From Chrysomallon squamiferum (lineage: Eukaryota > Mollusca > Gastropoda > Neomphalida > Peltospiridae), in assembly GCA_012295275.1 (NCBI GenBank), contig CM022679.1, positions 6,487,157 through 6,551,156 on the forward strand: a stretch of DNA of 64,000 nucleotides, written 5' to 3'. The notes under the pieces were generated by a model. The model made no database searches and was not told the DNA's origin. It saw only the letters and a program-made list of their open reading frames with translations. Position numbers and translations under genes: made by a program. This document shows positions 38,950 to 47,700 of the stretch, piece after piece (the first letter of the stretch is position 1; the number at the start of each line of letters is the position of its first letter).

Positions 38950-41679
38950 CATGTGTTTACATACATATGTACATGTATGTGTGTGTGTGTGCAAACACAC
39001 ATCTATAAAATTATAATCTAGTACATGTCTATTTCTCACAGTAAATACTAACATATTTCTTAATTTAAGAAAAATATTGCCTGTTCCAGTATAGGAAAAG
39101 ATTTAAGTCAGTCTTAATGTGGATAAGAACATAATCTATGGAAGGTGAATTTATATTCTTTCTCAGGCATCTGGTTTAAAAAGATAAGGAAACAAGACAC
39201 CAGTAGTATGAGTTTACACTATCAGATTAACATTTCTCCACCTGTCATCACAATCAGTAGTGAATTACAGGATACCACAAACTGAAAGTGAACCTTAATA
39301 TTTAGTGTAATCCTCATCTGCGAAAATGTGGCATATTGGTAAAAAATAAACTTAATGATTTTTTCAGGAATAATGAACATTAATAATTGAAAAAAACACA
39401 CAAAACCCCCAAACTTGAAAATATATAATGCTTTTATAAACATCCTGAAATGTGAACTTTTTGTATGGTTTCACTAACAATGTACATGTTTTTTTTTTAA
39501 TTAAGTCAGATACTTCAGCTCAGGAAAGAATATTCACCTCAGAAGAAAAAGATCATGAGTTCAAATGACATAACAGGACATGGTGTGTTTTCTAATGATA
39601 AAATGTATGTAAGTGTGACTGCATGTCGTAGCTACACTGAACAGCTTGAACAGGTATTGATATCTGTTTTAACACTAAGCCTAAATTTAAATGTCAAATT
39701 TTTTCATCGTAATAATATCTGAAAATTTAAATTGTGGAAACATTAAACATATATATTTTATAATTTAATTTTACTGCTGTTTGAAATTTTTGGAGTGTGT
39801 TTAATTTTTGTGGTATAAGACATTAAATTTAAGTTAAAATAAAACTTTAAGCTCACCTTAAGTTGATCATATCCTCCACCCCTTGCTCCTCATCCTGAGC
39901 ACTTGTACTTGGTGACGTCATCTTGTCTGTGTTACCTTCACTCATATCTAGAAATAAAATAAAGTATAATAAAATAAATCATACCCAAACAAATAACAAT
40001 AATTAAATTTGTACATACCTGTGTGTTTTAAATATGCAGTATTTATAAATAAAAGATTCACTGATGCATGCATTTTGTTAATTTATGTAAAGATAGCTTG
40101 GGGGTTAGTTATTTCTAGCAATACTTAAAGTAATAATCTTCAAAAATTATTTTCATAACAACTGACCCTATCTATTGTTCATTAAAAAACTGAGTATGTA
40201 TCCATGTGTGTATGTGTTTATGTGCATATATGTGTCAGAGTATATCAAAAAATATATGTGAACAAGTACAAAAATCTTTAATCTTCAGAATATCCTTAAA
40301 TTATTTTTTCTATTATCTATTTATGTGTCACCAAAACATTTATACATTTTGTCTTAAACATTAGAATAAATTGTTCATGCCTTTCAAATATATAGTCAGG
40401 CTTATCTAAATTTGAAAAAAGTCCAGTTTGTTGTTGGTATGCAGAATTACACTGTAAACAGTCCAAGGTATTATCCACAAAACTTGTTCTCATGAATAGG
40501 TCAGTGGAATTTACTACCTATATGTCCTGTTGGTCAACTTTATAATGACATAATGATTTAGAAATTTAAAAGAAAACTGTTTATTAAAATCTGAAACTTA
40601 AATCAGTGTAACAGATTAGCTATTTCAACAAATTTGTATTTATATTCAGCCTTGTTTCTTTAAGAGCAAAGATTATGGCACTAATAATTACCACAAAATG
40701 ATGTCTTAATTTGAGAAGCAAATATCATACTGGTTTTAACAACTCAGCAAAATGTATATGTACCTATTTAATGTAATAAATACAAAGATCTGTTATGACT
40801 ATAGTAGGTGAGGATCTGTACACATCATAGTTATTTTCTTACTAAACAGTTAAATATTTACAGCCTTTTTGTTGGATAGAATTTAATGAGATAAGCCAAA
40901 TTTTTTTTTTTTTTAGCTTTATCAGAATAACAGATCTCCTGAACAGAGAAATAAAACTTATTTTACTTTTATTTTTAAAATTTTATCAACTAGAAAGAAA
41001 TGAAAAACATCAACAGGAAATAAAATATGATTTTATGACATGCACCTGTGGTTTCAGTGCAATGCCTTTTAGCTAAATATTTTAAACACACTTTGTAACT
41101 CATTAAAATACAGATAATTTCTTTTATCTCCATTCAAATCAACAATATTATTTTAATTTGCTTGATACCTGGATCCTCCTGAATCACATCTTGTAAAATC
41201 TCTGTATTAGGATTCGAGATGTTTTTGCTTTCACTTTTTAAAGGTTTGAGATATTTAAAACTGCAGGTAGGTCTGACATATTTAAACTTGCAAGTGTCAA
41301 GATGTTTGCAAGAACATTCTGTTTGTGTCATTTCACACTGTGCATCATCAGCATCTGTTTTATTTTTGCTCAAACCATTTTCAGAATCTGGCATATTTTT
41401 TGAGAAACTATCATTACTGCCTACACTGGCTGGTTTTATGTAATGTTTCAATAATGAATTTCCAGAAAGTTCTTCAAGGATATTATCACAAGAGAAGTCA
41501 AAGTAAGTCTCTGCCATTTTGCTTTTAATAGATTCACTGCATGTACCAGGTGCAGTAATTTTGTCCTTGACCTTTTGCAATTCTGTTCCAGTGCATTTAG
41601 AAGATTTACTGAGAAGACTGGGCTCTGATGTACAATTTGATGAATGATTCCTCTGACTTCTTGACCAAGAATTTCCCAT
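8230..41679 (-). CDS. Unconventional myosin, class XV-like (5' part, 19 coding exons)
   Basis: Actin-based motor gene, assembled by hand from GT-AG exons; all 19 coding exons join in frame (918 residues plus 2 nt). Order: Ser/Cys-rich extension (1-192), motor domain (about 193-875) with P-loop GESGAGKT (285-292), switch [10 protein letters not shown] (335-343), switch II DIFGFE (561-566), acidic TEDS residue Asp508, actin-binding [12 protein letters not shown] (exon 17), converter, then two IQ motifs (886-899 and from 909). Features such as [19 protein letters not shown] and SLYSKPRM resemble class XV (MYO15A-type) more than classes VII or X, judged from memory. Class XV motors carry cargo to tips of actin protrusions through MyTH4-FERM tails; that tail is not visible here and probably lies left of the window. 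Alternative: class X, VII or XXII MyTH4-FERM myosin. Motor identity is near certain, class assignment about 0.75. Confidence 0.93.
8406..8636 (-). CDS. Open frame fused to exon 19: possible alternative first exon
   Basis: 77 codons beginning [10 protein letters not shown] run without a stop straight into exon 19 in the correct phase. The composition is unlike nearby intron DNA: many Ser, Asp, Glu and Gln codons ([15 protein letters not shown]) and higher GC. A stop (TGA) lies six codons upstream of the ATG and no convincing acceptor is seen before it, so an internal promoter is the simplest coding model; a TATAAATA lies on this strand at 8681-8688. The product would keep IQ motifs and tail but lack the motor. 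It could also be a chance open stretch. Confidence 0.35.
8824..8848 (+). repeat. Poly(A) run, 25 bp
   Basis: Uninterrupted A run in the long intron between exons 18 and 19; no recognisable retroposed sequence to its left. Confidence 0.95.
8849..11357. other. Long intron between exons 18 and 19, AT-rich
   Basis: No exon, RNA gene or clear element recognised. The sequence is AT-rich and largely unique with short ATT and GTT runs, for example near 11081-11092. Confidence 0.6.
11358..12592 (-). mobile_element. Decayed non-LTR retrotransposon fragment with RNase H domain
   Basis: Three blocks in element order on this strand. 12592-12317 reads [20 protein letters not shown] and FIIYTDLLL, the N-terminal half of a reverse-transcriptase-linked RNase H. 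12290-12060 reads [20 protein letters not shown], matching the usual WxPSHVGIxGNExAD. 11720-11358 repeats that block ([20 protein letters not shown]) and continues to [21 protein letters not shown], the C-terminal IGHTRLTH/zinc-like end of such polyproteins. Stops and frame changes separate the blocks, so it is not functional. A dispersed repeat (11727-12003) sits between the two copies of the middle block. Clade (Jockey-like or other) cannot be settled by eye. Confidence 0.85.
11727..12003 (+). repeat. Dispersed repeat of about 270 bp, copy 2
   Basis: Same orientation and nearly the same sequence as 1273-1548. Here it lies between duplicated parts of the retrotransposon relic. Confidence 0.85.
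13404..13458 (+). repeat. (GT)n microsatellite
   Basis: Long GT run with a TTTAT interruption near 13418. Confidence 0.96.
13889..14012 (-). CDS. Myosin coding exon 18 (converter)
   Basis: Residues 819-860. Acceptor ATTTTGACAG, donor GTAATG. Begins RYRCLARKF and ends QYQIGATK, which joins VFMKENF of exon 19 to form the usual converter motif (GxTKVFxK). Confidence 0.93.
14356..14526 (-). CDS. Myosin coding exon 17 (actin-binding, SH1 helix)
   Basis: Residues 762-818. Contains [12 protein letters not shown], the conserved actin-interface strand, then [20 protein letters not shown], the SH1/SH2 helix and start of the converter. Acceptor TCTTACTGCAG, donor GTCAGT. Confidence 0.95.
14700..14865 (+). 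repeat. Degenerate ACT/ACC trinucleotide tract
   Basis: Imperfect trinucleotide repeat in the intron just downstream of exon 16, ending about 30 bp from the splice donor of that exon. Long open frames here are products of the triplet repeat, not genes. Confidence 0.9.
14898..15052 (-). CDS. Myosin coding exon 16 (loop 2 region)
   Basis: Residues 711-761 plus two nt. [13 protein letters not shown] leads to a loop ([14 protein letters not shown]) and [18 protein letters not shown], the segment just before the actin-binding strand. The loop 2 equivalent is short and basic. Donor GTGAGC. Confidence 0.93.
15447..15524 (-). CDS. Myosin coding exon 15
   Basis: Residues 685-710, [20 protein letters not shown] onward, the lower 50K LEKNKD segment found across myosins. 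Acceptor GATTTCAG, donor GTATTT. Confidence 0.93.
15762..15887 (-). CDS. Myosin coding exon 14
   Basis: Residues 643-684. [20 protein letters not shown], then [13 protein letters not shown], the lower 50K strand. The KCHYHH and SLYSKPRM segments are the ones that most suggest class XV. Acceptor TTTTTTTACAG, donor GTATGT. Confidence 0.94.
16379..16606 (-). CDS. Myosin coding exon 13 (relay helix)
   Basis: Residues 567-642. [20 protein letters not shown] is the relay helix following switch II, then [15 protein letters not shown] and [13 protein letters not shown]. Acceptor ATTTTTCAG, donor GTAAAAT. Confidence 0.95.
16920..17049 (-). CDS. Myosin coding exon 12 (switch II)
   Basis: Residues 523-566. 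Begins [20 protein letters not shown] and ends [10 protein letters not shown], the switch II loop. The exon boundary falls directly after the switch II Glu. Acceptor TTTTGTTACAG, donor GTATGT. Confidence 0.96.
17331..17389 (-). CDS. Myosin coding exon 11 (TEDS site)
   Basis: Residues 504-522 plus two nt, [19 protein letters not shown]. Counting 16 residues back from DAIAK puts Asp508 at the TEDS position, so the cardiomyopathy loop is permanently acidic and should not need heavy-chain phosphorylation there. Acceptor CTTTTCCAG, donor GTACAT. Confidence 0.94.
17646..17762 (-). CDS. Myosin coding exon 10
   Basis: Residues 465-503, [20 protein letters not shown] to ALVSKIT, upper 50K domain. Acceptor CCACAG, donor GTAAG. 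Confidence 0.93.
18371..18532 (-). CDS. Myosin coding exon 9
   Basis: Residues 411-464. [25 protein letters not shown] and [13 protein letters not shown] (the LHLGNI motif of upper 50K). Acceptor ATCATAG, donor GTGAGC. Confidence 0.94.
19115..19228 (-). CDS. Myosin coding exon 8
   Basis: Residues 373-410, beginning [17 protein letters not shown] (the universal ERNYHIFY motif) and ending [10 protein letters not shown]. Acceptor TATATTCAG, donor GTATAA. Confidence 0.95.
19420..19464 (+). repeat. (ATT)n microsatellite
   Basis: About 15 ATT units at the left margin of the A/T block. Confidence 0.95.
19486..20310 (+). repeat. Almost pure A/T block, T-rich on this strand
   Basis: About 825 bp made of variations on TTTTATTTTA and TTTAATTT with very rare G or C. 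The strand bias is strong: T and A differ clearly, with the A-rich strand being the transcribed myosin RNA sense. It fills most of the intron between exons 7 and 8. No ORF or element seen. Confidence 0.9.
20367..20430 (-). CDS. Myosin coding exon 7
   Basis: Residues 351-372, [20 protein letters not shown] then TQ: the GAxIxxYLLEKSRV motif. Acceptor TTTGATACAG, donor GTAAAC. Confidence 0.95.
20747..20947 (-). CDS. Myosin coding exon 6 (P-loop and switch I)
   Basis: Residues 284-350. [20 protein letters not shown] holds the P-loop (Walker A, GESGAGKT), [20 protein letters not shown] holds switch I. Both nucleotide-binding motifs are intact, so the motor is predicted active. Acceptor AATTTGCCAG, donor GTAAGT. 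Confidence 0.97.
21142..21182 (+). repeat. Compound (GT)n(CT)n microsatellite
   Basis: GT run 21142-21164 (one CGT near the end) followed immediately by CT run 21165-21182. Confidence 0.93.
21874..21908 (+). repeat. Poly(A) run, 35 bp
   Basis: Uninterrupted A run in the intron between exons 5 and 6. No adjacent retroposed gene recognised. Confidence 0.95.
24097..24171 (-). CDS. Myosin coding exon 5
   Basis: Residues 259-283 plus two nt: [20 protein letters not shown] then VLVI, the HIFAxAxxAY segment leading to the P-loop. Acceptor TTTGTTTACAG, donor GTAAG. Confidence 0.95.
24825..24840. repeat. 16-bp perfect palindrome
   Basis: TTGCTTGATCAAGCAA, a gapless inverted repeat in the intron between exons 4 and 5. 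It may be chance or a factor-binding site; nothing else supports a role. Confidence 0.6.
25748..25857 (-). CDS. Myosin coding exon 4
   Basis: Residues 223-258 plus two nt: [20 protein letters not shown], the TYxGxILVxVNPY motif, then [12 protein letters not shown]. Acceptor CAATTTCAG, donor GTGAGT. Confidence 0.96.
25839..26031 (-). repeat. Exon 4 acceptor region copied twice upstream
   Basis: The plus-strand motif GGATACTTCCTGTGTATGTC with TGAAATT (25839-25867, spanning the real exon 4 acceptor) is echoed at 25953-25981 and more closely at 26004-26031. The closer copy keeps the AATTTCAG acceptor and about 17 nt of exon-like sequence. Confidence 0.75.
27601..27936. mobile_element. hAT-like non-autonomous element (MITE) with perfect 8-bp TSD
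   Basis: Element 27609-27928 (320 bp) begins CAGGGATCACCAAC and ends GTTGGTGAACCCTG, an imperfect 14-bp terminal inverted repeat of the CAGGGGTCACCAAC type common to hAT elements. It is flanked by the exact 8-bp duplication GTCTAAAT (27601-27608 and 27929-27936). The right-end interior (AAGTAGCTCTCATGTTCAAA) also resembles known hAT MITE ends. No transposase coding sequence. The exact TSD suggests modest age. Confidence 0.92.
29444..29737. mobile_element. hAT-like non-autonomous element (MITE), CAGTGGC type
   Basis: Element about 29452-29729 (278 bp). Right end read inward is CAGTGGCATGTAGAAAGG followed by a G-rich stretch; left end is TGGTGGCGTGCAGAGG, matching at most positions. Flanks CTGTCAGG (29444-29451) and TTGTCAGG (29730-29737) form an 8-bp duplication with one mismatch. 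G-rich interior next to a CAGTGGCGT end is typical of invertebrate hAT MITEs. It is an island of GC in AT-rich DNA. Confidence 0.85.
31052..31115 (-). CDS. Myosin coding exon 3
   Basis: Residues 201-222, [20 protein letters not shown] then IY: the LNExxxLxNLxxRY start of the motor. Acceptor CTTTTTTTTTCCAG, donor GTAAGT. Confidence 0.95.
31655..31985 (+). repeat. Diverged minisatellite, period about 115 bp, three copies
   Basis: The marker TTCTTCCCCATAAAGGTA at 31713 returns as TTCTTTCCTATAAC at 31828 and ATCTTTCCCACTAAGGTA at 31942, spacings 115 and 114. Other matched blocks include GACCAGCCAGTGGCTGCAAT against GTAAGCCAGCAGTTTTAAT. Unit edges are approximate. Confidence 0.75.
33817..33884 (+). 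repeat. (TATG)n microsatellite
   Basis: About 17 uninterrupted TATG units; surrounding 33730-33916 is also TATG/TACA-rich. Confidence 0.96.
34755..34945 (+). repeat. Degenerate short-period tandem repeat
   Basis: Variants of TACAATGTAGGATATTCATA recur roughly every 25-35 bp (TACAATAAAGGATCTATAGA, CAATGTATGAAATG, AATATAGGATGTTTATACAG). Units are too diverged to phase exactly. Confidence 0.6.
38518..38556 (+). repeat. (AC)n microsatellite
   Basis: About 19 CA units. Confidence 0.95.
38895..38946 (+). repeat. (GT)n microsatellite
   Basis: About 26 GT units; opposite strand sense to the CA run 340 bp to its left, so the two could pair in RNA. Confidence 0.95.
39857..39947 (-). CDS. Myosin coding exon 2
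   Basis: Residues 171-200 plus two nt: [20 protein letters not shown] then [10 protein letters not shown]. The EGVEDMxxL motif marks the N-terminal edge of the motor domain in classes X and XV. Acceptor TTATTTCTAG, donor GTGAGC. The internal Met-Ser (ATG at 39943-39945) would be the start of a shorter protein if exon 1 were skipped. Confidence 0.92.
39948..41168. other. Intron between exons 1 and 2
   Basis: AT-rich, largely unique sequence; no exon or element recognised. Confidence 0.65.
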
Positions 41680-41702
41680 GTCTGACTCATAAAGTATATT
41701 AT
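41169..41702 (-). CDS. Myosin coding exon 1 with start codon (N-terminal extension)
   Basis: Exon 41169-41702, coding from ATG at 41679 (residues 1-170 plus one nt). I chose this ATG because it is the first in frame after the stops carried by the proposed upstream exon 49069-49143, and its context (GACATGG) is strong. The start MGNSWS fits the N-myristoylation pattern MGxxxS. The rest is Ser/Asn-rich, probably disordered, with a Cys cluster near residues 134-157 including a doubled C(K/S)FKY(V/L)(R/K)P unit. No known domain recognised. Acceptor AACTCTCCAAG, donor GTATCA. Confidence 0.82.
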
Positions 41703-41727
41703 CTTGGAGAGTTAAAAAACAACTCAC

Positions 41728-44700
41728 CTTCTCTTTGAATTTAAGCCTTAAAAGTTTGAAATCTTAAATCCATTAAATTAAATTAGTATTGACAAACATC
41801 TAAAAACATTTCTACTTTTTAAAATGAACCAAATCCATTTTGCCCATGAAGTAAGTGCAAAGAGAAACAATTTCCAACTTTAGTAATTAACCATACAAAC
41901 AGTTATGGATGTATTAAGCCAATCTAAAAATGTCTAGTTTATGTTGGATTTTAATGAAGTATCCAAACAGCAAATGTCATATTTAGATTGAGATCAGAAC
42001 AAACAACAGCTGGAATAGATTTTTTCCATATTGCAAGTGTCAAGATGTTCACAAACTGCCATAGTAGTGTAATATCTGAAGATAAATATTCTCTATATAC
42101 AAAAATATTCACTTGGCTATCATACAAACTTCATTTGTTTGTAATGAGACTTCTACGTTCTGTAAGCCATATCATGACATTCTTCCTAAACAACTGACTT
42201 AATATTTCTCTGTTCTAACTAATTCTGTAATAATTACATGCAGTGGAAAAATCCTTTATACTCTCCAGACTACAAACATAAAATCAGTAGCAAATAGTTC
42301 TGAGTGTATTTATGTAAACAACTTGAAAATATTATAAACTTTTATACTTTTAAATTATAACCATCTTTAAAATTATAAAATATAGTCAGAATCCTTTGGG
42401 TTACAAGCAACAAATAATTCACAACACAAACACATTATTTATAAGTTTGTACAACTAAAATTTCCACTGTATTCATTTTAACTGAAAGTTTTTCTTTAAT
42501 TCCTTAAAGCACAGAATCTCTTTTCACACTACTTCCTGTATCCTATTTTGCAAACAACGACCAGTTCATTAGTAGATTTTTAAATACTGCTTAAAAAACC
42601 CCAAAACAATTGTTTGTTGAATCGAATCACAAAATCCACAAAGGACATCAATTATGAATAAACTTTTACACTCCAAATAAGGATTTTAAATTAATTTTGT
42701 TGCAGTCTGCTCAGAATTCCTGTCTAGACAGTTTAAGTTTGTTAGAGGTTGTTCATTTCAATGCATTATTACATCAGTGGGATAAGTATATATATGGTTT
42801 ATATAATGGTTTTCAAATAATCATTATCACTGCACACATGTGCAGGGATTACTACAAAATGTGTGACCAGCTGGCAGCAAAATGAAAATCCATATATTGA
42901 GTAACTGATCAAATGTTTCTATTGTAATAAATCTTAGCTTGGTAAACAGGTAAACAGAGTCTGTTCATGTCAAAGTGAAACCTGAACACTTAGTGGTAAA
43001 TCAGAAACTGATGTCATGTAATGGTCAGTGTAAGGGAAATAAGAAATTTAGTTTTCAATCATTTTCACTTTGAACTGGGGTTAATGTTATGTTTAAAAAA
43101 TATATCTTTTGGAATAGCAGATATAACAATGATAGTTACACAATATTATATGCAGCATGTTTTAGATCCCCATTAAGACATACACACTCACATACATCTG
43201 ATTATCAAAAACCAATGCTAAAATTACTAGTTTTAATTTAATTGTTCAAACAGTATAAAATAGTATGAAAAATATCCACCTTTCCCTCTCCAAGTTAAAA
43301 AAACCAAAACTAAAACAAATCAATTAATCAAAAAGAAAATTACATACTGACAAAAATAATTATTATATTATTTAATATGCACCTGCTGAAGATGTATCAC
43401 CTGTTACAACCTGGAACAAGCTGACACTGGTATTTCAAGATAAATCTTCATAGTTTTCAGTTATCAAGACAAACACAATTCATTACACTTCTTCTTTTAG
43501 CACACTAATGTTGAATTATTCTGAAATAAACAGAAACAAATTTTTAAAATTTTACTTTGCATAAAATGAATGAATGAATAAAATTTATATCTATTTACTG
43601 TTACCTCAGTGTCATATCTTTGGTTTTCAGATATCAACTGTGCTTTTAGAAGTTGTTTTAAGGTTAAATTCTTAGAGATGAATGCCACAGCCATGATTTA
43701 AGATACAACTGTTATTATTTAGCAATAAGTTTATTATTATTTCAACCTTCCCATAAATGGTAAAAGACATATGATGACAGTAATTATTACGCAACTATAA
43801 GAATTGGAAAAAAGCCTTCTAAAAAACAGTAGTTATACCAGTGAATATTGATCCCGTGACTAAAGATAACTTAGATTATCTACCTGTTACTGACCTAGAA
43901 TCAGCCCTCATATCAGTTTGTGGAATAGTTTTAAAGATACCAGAAAAATAAAAAGTCCTCACTGAAGTGTTATCAAAAACTATTTCTGCATTATTTGAAC
44001 AAGTGAGATCTGTACTGAAGTTGATACCTTTTAGATATTTTTACTAAATAAAATATAAAATTTACCACTTCAGCTATGGAAATTATTAAATTTGAATCAT
44101 CATCATCATCATCATCATCATTATTATTGTTGTTACTATTATTATTCACAGCATAATTATACAGTATTTATTCTACTTTCTAAAATAAAAAAAGCTGAAT
44201 TTATTTTGAAATTGAAATAGAAATCAATTCACAGGTTGGCTGAAGAGATATGAAATGTGTGGAATTAAAACTGTTTCCACAATAAAATCACATTTGTAAC
44301 ATGTGTGGTGAACTGTTCTTTCTGATCAATCTGATAAGCTCCTTTTTACCACATTAAAATTCAAATTTATTAAAAGAGCTTAAGGATATCTTTTTATATA
44401 ATATCTATATATTTGTATCTATATCGCTCTAGCAGTCTCTCTGTCTTTATGTCTATCTGTATGTATTATGTATGTATATGTATTTTGGTGTCTATATGTG
44501 TATAAATGAAAATTAAAACAATAAATCTGCATATGCATCTGCATCTGTGAATATATGTGTTCATGTACATACATATCATCACCACTTAAATAAAGTATTC
44601 TTAAAAAATAATTTAAACATTTTAGTTATTAATTTATACTGAAAAGTATTTCTTTTATTTCAAGCAGAAGACTTTGGGTGTGGTTTCTTTGCACATAAAC

Positions 44701-47700
44701 TGAGTCACATTGAGTTTGTTTCTGTTAAAAGTCATCAATTAAAAATGATGAGTGAAAAGATATCAAAAGAGGCTGCTGAATGAGACAAGACAGGTATTAG
44801 ACATGAGTCAGGCCATAAAACAATTTTGTTATTACTTTATTTGACAGTAGTGATTTTTAACAAGATGAGAAAACAATGGAGTAATTGTTTGATGAGATGT
44901 CAGGATACATTTAGTTTTTCTGAGGTTTAGAATTGTGTAGCACTGAAGCACAAATGTCAAAAAACAATTTATAAAACAAAGAGAATATATCATACAGGAA
45001 ATAATTACATCAATGAAATTTCTTTTTTTTTTTACCACATTTTGTTACCACATACAGATTTATACAAAAAGTGTTTATAATTCTTTTTAACCCATTTAGA
45101 CCCATTATATTTTTGTACATGGTGAGACCTATGGTGAAATTTGCAAGTAACAGTATGTTCATGGACAATATTTTTCCAAATGCTAATGATGACATGAAAG
45201 AAAACAAAATAATCAGCCACATTGTTTGATAACATTCATTAATACATTTGTACTGAACTTTATACTTTACATAAATCTTTCTTAGCTAATAAAATACCAT
45301 CAAGCTTTCAAATACCACAATACATCACTGAAGAAACATTTCTGTGTAGATGGAAATGTTATTGACATGTAGTAACATATTTATTGAAGAATGCAACAGT
45401 TTATTTCAAGTAATTAAAATATCTGTAGAACAGTTGCAAGTTCTGATATTAATTTATTTTCAAAATGTTAATTTAATATATTGTTAATAATTATTTAAAT
45501 TAATATTCTAAAAATATATTAACAGATTAAATAACATTTTCTTAATTCACTACCTTGATTATCATTGTATAATTTAGTGTAGCATTAATTTTTTTTAGTA
45601 GTGGAAAGTGAAAACAAGTTAAATCAGTACATTTTTACTCATTTGTGTCAGTATTTTTTCTTTTATTAGTTTATTTGTGCTACTTTTATTATTTCTTTTT
45701 TCTCATAAATTTTTTGTTATTATTAATGTTATTGATGATTTTATTATTACTGATTAATTATTTTTATTTCCTGTAATTAGTAATTAAGAACAAAATGATG
45801 TAATAAATGATATTATAAATGTATCTAAAATATATCTAATAATAATATGATAAATATGTGGCAGCTGTAAGGTATGCTGATGATAAATAAAAGAGGAGAC
45901 ATTTTTTAACCAACGTCTGAACATGGCTTTATAACTTATATTTTGTTACTAGTATATATATACACAATACCAGGTGTAATATTAGACAAGATATACAGTA
46001 TATTGAGGAATGTCTGAAAATACTTGAAATAAGGTGTGTATATTTTTTATATTTAAAGTTACTGAAATTTATTTATTATGGGAATAAACTTTTCCAAAAA
46101 AATAAAAATAAAGAACATGAAACAACTGGAATGACGTCAAATGAAAAAGAAAAATATCAACATACCTAACTGTCTGCTTACAGGTATTAATCGGCTGTAT
46201 ATATAACAAGCCGCAAGTGATTAGTTTTACATAGGTGTGACAGGTAAATCCAGGGGTCTGGCTGGCACTGAGCCAGCTTTTAAATATAAACATCTATAGA
46301 GGTAAACGGACAGGTTTTGCTTTACTGTGCGTGTCTATGGTTTATGTCACAATATAGTTTAAACAAGAAGTTAGCTAAACTGAACAGAACTCACACGGTA
46401 TCAATAATTTGGACATTAATTTCTGAAGATTCTCACAAAGTACATGTCTAACAAACTAATTTTAACAACCAAACAAAATACCTGACAAAAATTGTATAAA
46501 ACATTTTAATGGTTATTAGGTACCAAATATTTGTTTTTTCAAATAATGGTATCTGAAAGGAAAAAACCCTACCATATCGCTCTAGGGGTATTTTTTAAAA
46601 TAAACAATAAAGAATCCTTTATCTCCACTCTCTTATAAGAAAGTGTATACAAAAATTGATTAAAAATGCTGTATTAAACCTGCAAACTATTATTCTTCAG
46701 GCAACTCTCAAGCCTATACTGAACCGGTCCAAATTTCTTTTGAAGTGTGAACTGTTGATTTACATCTCTATCTGTAATAAATTGTCACAGTAATTTAAAA
46801 CACACTTGTAGCAGTGTTACTGCATAAGTAGCACTATAGTCAGAATAATACAAGTTTTTGCTGTAATTTAAAACAGTAAACTGTTTCAAAAGAAACTTTA
46901 AAGTCTGAGTACACAGCTTTCACTATTAAACTGTTAAGAAACAAGTGTTTACACTGCAAATCTGAACTTCTGTAGAATCACTAGTAAATTATAATAAACT
47001 CTCTGTGGTAGTAAAACATTTATTTTTAGCTAAAATATATCTAAATTAGAATACTAACATTAAACACTATTTGTTGTCAAGATGTTAATATTTAACAGTA
47101 CAGATTGTTTTTATTAACAAACATTTCATGTAACAGAAAACTTTAAACATAATCGATTGATATTCACAAATATTTATTTTCTTAATTAATTTATTTTTTA
47201 TGTATTCTTAGAAACTTCTTACAATAATAACTATAGTGTATTTTTGTATTATTACTTTTTTTTAAAGGTAACCACAAAAAAGTTCTAATTTTATCATACC
47301 AACACTACAGATATATACATATTGTCAAAGTATTATCTGACACCTCTCCCCCTTGAAAAAAGTATCCTTGTTGAAGAGTGTCAATCCAGCGACAGATTAC
47401 AAACAAATATCTATAATGGTAGCATACTATGAAAAAATTGCTGAATAAGTTAATTTTGTTTTATTTTTTTTTTTTTCTATTCTCTGTCTAATCTCTCCAT
47501 CAAAAATACACAAAGAATTCACTGACAATATGGCCAATTATGTGACAAGAGCAACAGCTACTACAAGACTACATATCTCCCAAGAATATCTAGATGTAAA
47601 CTATGAAGTAAACTAGTGTAACCTGATATGAACAAACTACAAAAGTGCCATTCACCTGAACAGTATCTTAGATGTGTAGCTATCTATTATAATACAAAAT

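Larger units (their letters stand above)
31116..39856. other. Intron between exons 2 and 3, about 8.7 kb
   Basis: No gene recognised. Contains a diverged 115-bp tandem repeat (31655-31985), a degenerate short-period repeat (34755-34945), a TATG array (33817-33884) and CA/GT arrays (38518-38556, 38895-38946). Open frames here are built on these repeats or on AT-rich chance. Confidence 0.65.

Noticed and set aside
43605-43694. Possible coding exon MAVAFISKNLTLKQLLKAQL on the minus strand
   Set aside because: Its phase does not fit exon 1, the acceptor lacks a pyrimidine tract, and the longer open frame simply reads into the intron. At most a leader exon.
46120-46340. Alternative myosin promoter with TATATATA and a GTATGTTG donor
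   Set aside because: The TATA to donor distance is too short for a sensible exon and TA runs are common here.
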